Source: Mycolicibacterium holsaticum DSM 44478 = JCM 12374 (GTDB taxonomy: Bacteria > Actinomycetota > Actinomycetes > Mycobacteriales > Mycobacteriaceae). Taken from it: a DNA stretch of 64,000 nt. This document shows, piece by piece, positions 1-6,089 of this stretch (positions within the stretch are counted from its first letter, which is position 1; every line of letters begins with the position of its first letter). Location of the stretch: NCBI RefSeq assembly GCF_019645835.1, contig NZ_CP080998.1, forward strand, positions 4,526,001-4,590,000, given 5' to 3'. The notes under the pieces are model-generated. The model worked only from the letters and a program-made list of their open reading frames with translations. It had not been told where the DNA came from and did not search any database. Position numbers and translations under genes: made by a program.

Positions 1-2
1 AA

Positions 3-344
3 CCCGAGGCGCAGGCCGCCAAGGACCTGGAGAAGTTCGCCACCCCGCTGACCATGTCCACGCTGGGAGATATGAGCTACGCCGAGATCGGCAAGCAGCT
101 GTCCACCCTGGCCGAGGCCTACGACGTCAAGCTGCCCCGCGAACTGGTGCTGATCGGCAAGCAGTTCCTCTACGTCGAGCGCTACATGAAGCTGCTCGCC
201 CCCAAGTGGCAGATGATGTCCGATCCGCAGCTCACCGGATACTTCGCCAACTTCATGGTCGAGGTCAGCCGCGAGCACACCGACGAACGCTTGCGCGAGG
301 AGAATCCAACCGACGAAGAACTCGACAGCGAGGTCCAGACCTAG
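3..344 (+). CDS. ABC1/AarF-family atypical kinase, C-terminal part only
   Basis: The reading frame is open from the left edge of the window (first full codon at position 3), so only the C-terminal 113 residues are present. The text around residues KLPRELVLIGKQFLYVER followed by LAPKW is typical of the end of ABC1 (UbiB/AarF) atypical kinases, where a helical segment follows the kinase-like core. The catalytic parts lie outside the window. The stop codon (342-344) directly abuts the ATG of the next gene, so the two are probably cotranscribed. In M. tuberculosis an ABC1 kinase gene (Rv0647c) sits next to lipG in the same arrangement, which supports the call. Substrate unknown. Confidence 0.72.
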   Translation, partial: PEAQAAKDLEKFATPLTMSTLGDMSYAEIGKQLSTLAEAYDVKLPRELVLIGKQFLYVERYMKLLAPKWQMMSDPQLTGYFANFMVEVSREHTDERLREENPTDEELDSEVQT

Positions 345-1244
345 ATGCAGATCCGCACCGGCACCGCCAAATCAGGCGACCTTGACATCTACTTCGAAGA
401 CATGGGCGACCCGAACGACCCGGCGGTCCTGCTCATCATGGGTCTGGGCGCGCAGCTTCTGTTGTGGCGCAAGGACTTCTGCGAAAAGCTGATCAACCAG
501 GGCCTGCGCGTCATCCGCTACGACAACCGCGACGTCGGCCTGTCCAGCAAGTTGGTCGGCCAACACGCCAGCACACCGCTCCCGGTCAGGATGATCCGCT
601 CCCAGCTCGGCCTGAAGAGTCCGGCGCCCTACACGCTCGAGGACATGGCCGATGACGCCGCCGCGGTGCTCGACCATCTCGAGGTCGACAACGCCCACGT
701 CGTCGGCGCCTCGATGGGCGGAATGATCGCCCAGATCTTCGCCGCCCGGCACAGCACACGCACCAGAACGCTGGCGGTCATCTTCTCCAGCAACAACCAG
801 GCGCTGCTTCCGCCGCCGGGCCCGCGGCATCTGCTGGCGATCCTGCAGCGGCCCAAGGACGCCAGCCGCGAGACCGTCATCGCCAACGCGGTGCGGGTCA
901 GCAAGATCATCGGCAGCCCCGGCTATCCGCGCCCCGACGACACGATCCGCGCCGAGGCGATCGAAGGCTACGACCGCTCCTACTATCCCGCCGGCATCGG
1001 TCGTCAGTTCTCCGCGATCCTGGGTAGCGGCAGCCTGCGGCGCTACGACAAGCAGATCACCGCACCGACCGTCGTCATCCACGGCAAGTCCGACAAGCTG
1101 ATGCGCCCGTTTGGCGGGCGGGTGGTGGCCAGGGCGATCAAGGACGCGCGCCTGGTCCTGTACGCCGGGATGGGCCATGAGCTGCCCGAACCGCTGTGGG
1201 ATGACATCATCGGCGAGCTCAAGAACAACTTTTCGGCCCGTTGA
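345..1244 (+). CDS. lipG: LipG-like alpha/beta-hydrolase (esterase/lipase)
   Basis: This 299-residue protein has the alpha/beta-hydrolase layout: the oxyanion loop region near GLGAQL (34-39), nucleophile elbow GASMGG with Ser123, a candidate acid in HGKSD (Asp250) and the catalytic His in GMGHE (His278). It would hydrolyse ester or thioester bonds of a lipid substrate in the cytoplasm; no signal peptide is visible. It starts at the base after the stop of the ABC1 kinase gene and precedes a mycolic acid methyltransferase gene, the same neighbourhood as lipG (Rv0646c) beside the mmaA cluster of M. tuberculosis. The gene name rests on that synteny plus family; the natural substrate cannot be read from the sequence. 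Confidence 0.8.
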   Translation: MQIRTGTAKSGDLDIYFEDMGDPNDPAVLLIMGLGAQLLLWRKDFCEKLINQGLRVIRYDNRDVGLSSKLVGQHASTPLPVRMIRSQLGLKSPAPYTLEDMADDAAAVLDHLEVDNAHVVGASMGGMIAQIFAARHSTRTRTLAVIFSSNNQALLPPPGPRHLLAILQRPKDASRETVIANAVRVSKIIGSPGYPRPDDTIRAEAIEGYDRSYYPAGIGRQFSAILGSGSLRRYDKQITAPTVVIHGKSDKLMRPFGGRVVARAIKDARLVLYAGMGHELPEPLWDDIIGELKNNFSAR

Positions 1245-1385
1245 GCACCGCGCATTGGAGTCGGCTCGGCAGAAGCGGCTACGCTCGACAGCTTGAGAGG
1301 CGTGTCCGCCGTTCTGCGGCCGTGCGGGGAGTACGGTCAACAACACCATGTGATCGGCGTCACCAGAAAGGCCAAGCAGGGGAAT

Positions 1386-2282
1386 ATGTCTGATAACTCA
1401 TCCGGCACCAAGGATTTGACGCCGCATTTCGAGGACATCCAGGCGCACTACGACCTGTCGGACGACTTCTTCGGCGTGTTCCAGGATCCGACGCGCAAGT
1501 ACAGCTGCGCGTACTTCACCGGGCCGGACGTGACGCTGTCGGAGGCGCAGATCGCCAACGTCGATCAGCATCTCGACAAGCTGGACCTCAAGCCGGGGAT
1601 GACGCTGCTGGAGGTCGGCTGCGGCTGGGGCCTGACGCTGCAGCGGGCGATGGAGAAGTACGACGTCAACGTCATCGGCCTGACGCTGAGCAAGAACCAG
1701 CAGGCCTACTGCAATGAACTGCTCAGCAACGTCGCCAGTGAGCGGACGTATGACGTGCGCCTGGAGGGCTGGGAGCAGTTCCATTCCCCCGTCGACCGCA
1801 TCGTGTCGATCGAGGCCTTCGAACACTTCGGCTTCGAGCGCTACGACGACTACTTCAAGACCTGCTTTGACATCATGCCCGACGACGGCCGGATGACGAT
1901 CCAGAGCAGCGTCGGCTACCACCCCTATGACCTGGCCGAGCGCGGCAAGAAGCTGACGTTCGACCTGGCCCGGTTCGTGAAGTTCATCATCACCGAGATC
2001 TTCCCGGGTGGACGGCTGCCGACCACCCAGATGATGGTCGAGCACGGCGAGAAGGCCGGCTTCGTGGTGCCCGAGCCGCAGTCGCTGCGCAACCACTACA
2101 TCAAGACGCTGGGCATCTGGGCCGCCAGGCTCGAGCAGCACAAGGACGCAGCGATCGCGGCCACCGACGAGGAGAACTACCACCGTTACATGCGGTACCT
2201 CACCGGCGCGCAGTTCTACTTCGTCGACGAGAGCATCGACGTCAGCCTGGTCACCTACCTGAAGCCGGGCGCCGCCGCATAG
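1386..2282 (+). CDS. Mycolic acid cyclopropane/methyl transferase family (MmaA/CmaA type)
   Basis: SAM-dependent methyltransferase of 298 residues that modifies meromycolate double bonds while they are on the acyl carrier protein. Visible marks are [15 protein letters not shown] (15-29), SCAYF (40-44), the SAM-binding loop EVGCGWG (76-82), the GLTLSKNQ segment and SIEAFEHFG, ending in [11 protein letters not shown] as in M. tuberculosis MmaA/CmaA enzymes. I chose the ATG at 1386, preceded by the purine-rich AGCAGGGGAAT; an upstream in-frame start at 1293 would add 31 residues that do not look like the family. By recalled sequence it seems nearest MmaA4 (hydroxymycolate synthase), but the family members are very similar and product type (cyclopropane, epoxy, methoxy) is not decided here. 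Only one copy is present, unlike the four-gene tuberculosis cluster. Confidence 0.88.
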   Translation: MSDNSSGTKDLTPHFEDIQAHYDLSDDFFGVFQDPTRKYSCAYFTGPDVTLSEAQIANVDQHLDKLDLKPGMTLLEVGCGWGLTLQRAMEKYDVNVIGLTLSKNQQAYCNELLSNVASERTYDVRLEGWEQFHSPVDRIVSIEAFEHFGFERYDDYFKTCFDIMPDDGRMTIQSSVGYHPYDLAERGKKLTFDLARFVKFIITEIFPGGRLPTTQMMVEHGEKAGFVVPEPQSLRNHYIKTLGIWAARLEQHKDAAIAATDEENYHRYMRYLTGAQFYFVDESIDVSLVTYLKPGAAA

Positions 2283-2284
2283 GC

Positions 2285-2308
2285 GACGACGACGGTTTCG
2301 TCGGCGTC
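2285..2308. terminator. Candidate bidirectional terminator between mmaA-type gene and porin gene
   Basis: The short gap between two convergent genes holds a GACGACGACG arm (2285-2294), a GTTT loop and a CGTCGGCGTC arm (2299-2308), pairing at 9 of 10 positions. There is no long T run, as is common for mycobacterial terminators. The right arm overlaps the last codon of the porin gene. Confidence 0.5.
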
Positions 2309-2957
2309 AGTTCATGTTCCAGTGCTCGCCGTAGGTGGTGACGCTGTCACCGGCTGAGGAGATGAGCCGGGCGAACGGGCGCAGCATCACACCGCCGGCA
2401 GCACCGGTCACCGTGCCATGGGCGTTGGATACCGCCACGGTGCCTTCGGGGCCGCTGACGTTCACCGAGAACGTCGCGACCTCCTGGATACCGGGACCGT
2501 TGCCGAGGTCGGCGCTCAGCGACACCCCGGGAAACAGGTTGGGCGTCGTGATGAAGCCCGGACCGAAGATCGCGGTGGGAAAGCCGGGCAGCGGCGCGTT
2601 GTCGAGGAGAATGTTGGGCGTGGTGTAGCTGAACCTGATGCCGACGCCGAGCGCCCACGGGAACCCGATCTGATAGCCGAGTTCCATTTTGCCCTTGAAC
2701 GACTTGGCTTTCGGCCCTGTCACGGTGTATTTAGCCCGACCGGAATGAAACCACTCGCGCGTCAGCCGGTTGCGGTCCATCGGGGTCACCCCGTTGAGAA
2801 ACGTGTCCCACTGCTGGATGGTCAGCGTCCGATCGAGGCCGTCAACCACGCTCAACTCGTTATCAAGCGTCGCGTGGGAGGTCCCGGTGCTGACGAACAA
2901 CGACGCGACCGCCGCTACGAACACGATTCCCAACCGGCCGATTGCCCGCATCATCAC
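2307..2957 (-). CDS. MspA-family outer-membrane porin
   Basis: A 216-residue precursor with a signal peptide ending in TGTSHA (cleavage after residue 29). The mature part closely follows MspA of M. smegmatis: LDNELS at the N-terminus, RNRLTREWFHSGRAKY, LGYQIGFPW, SYTTPNIL, LFPGVS-SADLGNGPGIQEV and the C-terminal GDSVTTYGEHWNMN. MspA proteins form octameric goblet pores for small hydrophilic solutes in the mycolate outer membrane. In mature numbering the constriction reads D90-N91-A92-P93 where MspA has D90-D91-G92-D93, and the loop at 54-61 carries four lysines (K54, K56, K59, K61) where MspA has G54, D56, E59 and T61. A three-residue insertion follows the constriction. The pore eyelet is therefore predicted to be less negative. 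Three consecutive ATG codons make the exact start uncertain by two residues. Confidence 0.93.
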   Translation of the reverse strand: MMMRAIGRLGIVFVAAVASLFVSTGTSHATLDNELSVVDGLDRTLTIQQWDTFLNGVTPMDRNRLTREWFHSGRAKYTVTGPKAKSFKGKMELGYQIGFPWALGVGIRFSYTTPNILLDNAPLPGFPTAIFGPGFITTPNLFPGVSLSADLGNGPGIQEVATFSVNVSGPEGTVAVSNAHGTVTGAAGGVMLRPFARLISSAGDSVTTYGEHWNMN

Positions 2958-3165
2958 CTAACTTCATCGTCGGCCGGCTAGATCGGCCACAGCGTCGGTC
3001 TGTCGTTGCCATCGCACGTCGAAAGTGACGCGACTGCAAAAAAGCATCGCGGCTCACCATAGTGATCATCCGCAACAGAAGAAACATAACGTGCGCGAAA
3101 ATTACGCGTGACGAGCGGGGTGGTTACGTGAAGACAGCGCGACAGGCTGCGCCCCTCGCTCGTCG

Positions 3166-3267
3166 AAAGCGTCCGTCCCTGGAAAACGTCCGCCCGGGCA
3201 CAGCGTCCGTCCGGGGACAGCGTCCGTCCGGGGAAAGCGTCCGTCCGGGGACAGCGTCCGTCCGGGG
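3166..3267. repeat. Six-copy 17-bp GC-rich tandem repeat
   Basis: Six head-to-tail 17-bp units at 3166, 3183, 3200, 3217, 3234 and 3251, with consensus ACAGCGTCCGTCCGGGG; units 3, 4 and 6 are identical, unit 5 has one change and units 1-2 are more diverged. There are no spacers, so this is a minisatellite-like array and not a CRISPR. It lies 13 bases before the double-hairpin element, and a comparable short GC-rich array precedes the second copy of that element at 46.9 kb. Confidence 0.9.
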
Positions 3268-3280
3268 ACTGTGACTGTAC

Positions 3281-3359
3281 TGCCAAGCTCTGAGCGAATT
3301 TTTCGCTCAATTCCGACGGCATGTAGTACTTGAGCGAAAGTTTCGCTCAGAGGTTGGCA
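3281..3359. repeat. Double-hairpin intergenic element, copy 1
   Basis: A 79-bp segment bounded by TGCCAA (3281-3286) and its inverse TTGGCA (3354-3359). Inside are two perfect small palindromes, TGAGCGAA-N3-TTCGCTCA at 3291-3309 and at 3330-3348, so the octamer TGAGCGAA occurs four times in alternating direction. The same outer ends and inner pattern recur at 46945-47024. It lies after the 3' end of the PE-PPE hydrolase gene and ahead of the porin gene, both minus strand. It could be a non-autonomous mobile repeat, a pair of operator sites or an RNA structure. Confidence 0.8.
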
Positions 3360-3394
3360 CAGCACACCATAGGCGCACTGCCACGCCAGCGGGC

Positions 3395-5032
3395 TCAGGC
3401 AGCGGCTTGGCCGGGGTCGCCCGCGTTGCCCGCGCCCGCGTTGCCCGCGCCCGCGTTGCCCGCGTTACCTGCGTTGCCCGCGCCGGCATCGCCATTGCCG
3501 CCGTCGTCTCCGGTGTCGGCGCCGACGGTCCCGGTGCCGTTCTCGCCCTCAGTGCCGGCATCCTCGTTCTCGACGCCCGCGGTTTCGTCGTCAATGGGGC
3601 CGAGATCCTCGGTGCCGGCATCCTCGTTCGCGGTGCCCTCGGTCTCGTCGTCGATCGGCCCGACGTCCTCGCCTTCGGTGCCGTCGTCGTCTGTGGCGTC
3701 GGTGCCATTCGTGACGTCCTCGTTGACGACATCCTCGTCGGCCACGTCGTCGCCGACGGCCGCGTCGTCGCGTTGGTTGACGACGAGCGCCAGCTTCTGC
3801 TTCCAGGCCGGTTCGGACTTCCCGGACTCGCCCTTCGGGGTCGAGGACGCCGCCAGGGTGGTATCGGCGGGCGGCGCGATCAGCGTGGTCGTCCCGCCGC
3901 CGAACGCATTCTGGATACCTTCACCGACCGCCTCGACAAGGTCCTGACCGACCGCGAACCAGTTCTGGAACGGGTTGAACGGCAGCGGCGACAACCACCG
4001 TGTCTGCCCCGGATCACCGCTCCAGTTGTAGCCGAGGTCCACCAGCACCTTCAGCACCGGCGTAACGAGATCGACGACCGGTCGCACGAACGGCCGCAAC
4101 GGGCCGGGCACGATCTGCATCACCAGATCCGTCAGCGGCAGGCTCTTCGCCGGAATCATGAAGTACCGGTTGCCTTCGGCGTCGACGCGGCAGTTCGGGC
4201 CTGGGCACGGCCCCTGCAGGATCTGCGCCAACTCTTCCTCGGTGTAGCCGTAGGCGATCGAACTGTCGGGGGAACTGCCGGTTGGCGACAGGTAATACCC
4301 GTGCACGAGCTCAAAGGCAGCCAGCGCGTTGAGCATCGCGAACGGGTTGAGCCAATACAGCGGCGCATACATCACCGGGTCGTATTCGAAGCCGACGCTG
4401 GTGATCGGAATTCCAAGGTTGGTCGGCATCGACGGACCGAACGTGATGTCGAGAAACGGGATCGTCGGCAGAAACCCGAGCCGGGTGAAAAGCCCGCCGT
4501 CGGGGTTGTAGGCGTTGCCGATCACGAACACCGACAGCCGTTGTTTGAGTTCCGGGCTCAGGCTGGCCAGGTTGCGCAGCTCGTTGGAGACGACGGCCCC
4601 GCCCTGGGAGTAGCCGGCGAGGATGATGTCGTCGTCGGTGTTGACCAGCCGGTCGATCAAGGTGGTGTTGAGGTTGGTGGCACCGGTGCCGACCGAGTCG
4701 TTCCACGTGTCACACCGGCCGGGCACGCACCACCCGGAGAAGAAGAACAGCGGGAAGAACGACGCCGGGTAATTGATCCCGGTCAACGTGCAGTCGGTGG
4801 CCGCGACGCACTCCGCAGGCAGTTCTGCGTCGGTGCCGCCGATGTAGCGGTCGTAGAAGTTCGGCATGTAGTTCTCGACGACGTTGGCGTTCGGCGTGCC
4901 CGTGCCGGGCACGATCAACACCGTGGTGGCGGCCAGGCTCAGCGCCGCCATCACCGCCGTGATGACACCGAAGACTGCCGTGCTCAGGGCACCGAGAAAA
5001 ACGAGGAAGATAGCTCGACCGGCCTTACGCAT
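3395..5032 (-). CDS. PE-PPE-domain alpha/beta-hydrolase with acidic repeat tail
   Basis: A 545-residue exported or membrane-anchored hydrolase. An N-terminal hydrophobic segment (about 5-37) is followed by the PE-PPE hydrolase fold: VLIVPGTGTPNAN, then the GYSQGG nucleophile elbow. The final 124 residues are a low-complexity acidic tail (repeated GPIDDET and NEDAGTE blocks) finishing in Asn-Ala-Gly/Gly-Ala-Gly repeats. Related mycobacterial proteins are esterases acting at the cell envelope; the substrate here is unknown. I take the ATG at 5032 because it gives a normal export signal; an in-frame TTG at 5095 would add 21 residues, and neither has a clear ribosome site. The tail could be a flexible wall-spanning or surface-exposed segment. 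Confidence 0.82.
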   Translation of the reverse strand: MRKAGRAIFLVFLGALSTAVFGVITAVMAALSLAATTVLIVPGTGTPNANVVENYMPNFYDRYIGGTDAELPAECVAATDCTLTGINYPASFFPLFFFSGWCVPGRCDTWNDSVGTGATNLNTTLIDRLVNTDDDIILAGYSQGGAVVSNELRNLASLSPELKQRLSVFVIGNAYNPDGGLFTRLGFLPTIPFLDITFGPSMPTNLGIPITSVGFEYDPVMYAPLYWLNPFAMLNALAAFELVHGYYLSPTGSSPDSSIAYGYTEEELAQILQGPCPGPNCRVDAEGNRYFMIPAKSLPLTDLVMQIVPGPLRPFVRPVVDLVTPVLKVLVDLGYNWSGDPGQTRWLSPLPFNPFQNWFAVGQDLVEAVGEGIQNAFGGGTTTLIAPPADTTLAASSTPKGESGKSEPAWKQKLALVVNQRDDAAVGDDVADEDVVNEDVTNGTDATDDDGTEGEDVGPIDDETEGTANEDAGTEDLGPIDDETAGVENEDAGTEGENGTGTVGADTGDDGGNGDAGAGNAGNAGNAGAGNAGAGNAGDPGQAAA

Positions 5033-5695
5033 GCGTCGAATATCACACAACGCACCGATCCACGGCAGGAGAACACGCAAAAGTTGCCCCGGCAAAGTTA
5101 GCCGGAGGCTGTTCGGCGCCCAAGAGCGTGCGGTTTCGAGCTCAGGTACACGGTGAGACCACAGCGGACGACTGTCGGCTGTGCTGCGCCCAGTGGGCGG
5201 CAGTGTCGTGGCGATGGTCGACCGGCCGCTGACCGCGCCGGGGAGTGCGCGCCATTAATTCCGACGACGGGCGCGCGGGTCACACGCGTCGTCGACGCGC
5301 TTTTCCCCGCGGCGCACCGCCGTGCTCGCCGTCGCGCTACACGCAACCACGGTCGCGGTGCGGCGCCCGATTAAATCGGCGACGACGCGCGAACGGCGTC
5401 ATCGCGCGGTCGCAGGCGGGCACTGCCGGCAGCGGCAGCGCGTCGACCCATTCAACCTGGCATCCACACGATTTTCGCACGTCGCCGCGACCATGCCCAC
5501 GCAATATGCTGCACGGGATGTCATTGCGCGCGTTGGTGATCGGAGGCTTGCGCCATCACGCGCGCCTCGTCAATATTTGCGTATTAGCAACCAAATAAGC
5601 CATTTCATTCGTTCGCGTAAATAATTTCAATCAAGACCAATTCATAGGGAAACACCCGATTCCATCTCGGGAATCGGTCGCTACTGTGCACAAGT
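5033..5695. other. Long intergenic region, AT-rich at the right end
   Basis: No convincing gene in about 660 bases. Points of note are a short perfect hairpin CGCGTC-GTC-GACGCG at 5285-5299 followed by CTTTT, and a distinctly AT-rich block at about 5570-5650, unusual for this chromosome, that ends in an operator-like site (5644-5660, annotated separately). The arrangement suggests a regulated promoter for the small gene at 5696. Confidence 0.5.
5644..5687 (+). promoter_or_regulatory. Candidate promoter/operator of the DUF4242 gene (GGGAAAC-type site D)
   Basis: ATAGGGAAACACCCGAT at 5644-5660 resembles the operator-like core of the promoters at 28.06 and 33.69 kb and the site at 36.80 kb. A TACTGT hexamer at 5682-5687 fits a -10 box (TANNNT) and would start transcription about at the ATG at 5696, implying a leaderless mRNA. 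Inference from pattern only. Confidence 0.4.
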
Positions 5696-5992
5696 ATGGA
5701 GGCGGGAGATGAAACCGCGTGCTTTCTCGCGGAGTGGTACCTGCCTGAGCTGACCGAGGAATCCGTCGACGACATGGTCGCCAGGATCGACGCCGCCGCC
5801 GCGAGCGTCACGAGTGAGGGCACGCCGGCACGACTTCTGGTCACGCTCTCCGTTCCCGCCGACGAGGTGCTGTACGGCGTGTTCTGCAGTGACTCGCCAG
5901 AGATCGTGTCGCGGATCTGCAACGCGGCAGGCGCCCCGCATCAACGGCTGTCCACGCGGGTGGGCACCCGAATCCGAGAGCAACGTTCCTGA
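5696..5992 (+). CDS. Small DUF4242-like protein
   Basis: A 98-residue soluble protein. The order FLAEWYLPELT at the start, a central RLLVTLSVPADEVLYGVFCSDSPE and AAGAPHQRLSTRV at the end match the ferredoxin-like DUF4242 family, some members of which bind nickel. Function unproven. No Shine-Dalgarno sequence precedes the ATG, and a candidate -10 box ends eight bases upstream, in keeping with leaderless translation, which is common in mycobacteria. The gene lies just before a very large LuxR-type regulator in the same direction, so it may be part of the same response. Confidence 0.62.
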   Translation: MEAGDETACFLAEWYLPELTEESVDDMVARIDAAAASVTSEGTPARLLVTLSVPADEVLYGVFCSDSPEIVSRICNAAGAPHQRLSTRVGTRIREQRS

Positions 5993-6089
5993 AGTTGCCA
6001 CAGTGACGCAGGAGCACTGCGCATCAGCCTCGTAGCGCAGGCTGCAACCAGCCGTTATAGGCTCGGTTTGCTGTGGGCGAGGGGTGGTA

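Larger units (their letters stand above)
2958..3394. other. Intergenic region upstream of the porin gene
   Basis: About 440 bases without a credible gene. It must hold the porin promoter (minus strand), which I could not place with confidence. Its right half is occupied by the 17-bp tandem repeats and the double-hairpin element, annotated separately. Short open frames here are low-complexity read-through of the repeats. Confidence 0.6.

Noticed and set aside
1293..1385. N-terminal extension of the MmaA-type methyltransferase
   Set aside because: The extra 31 residues are unlike the family and the ATG at 1386 has a better ribosome site.
3166..3267. Possible CRISPR array
   Set aside because: The 17-bp units touch each other with no spacers, so this is a tandem repeat; no cas genes are present.
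3407..5101. A 564-codon open frame on the plus strand
   Set aside because: It is the antisense of the PE-PPE hydrolase; its product is an Arg/Val/Gly-rich string without family marks, as expected for a mirror frame in high-GC DNA.
5285..5304. Hairpin followed by CTTTT as a rho-independent terminator
   Set aside because: No plus-strand gene ends upstream of it, and the T run is very short.
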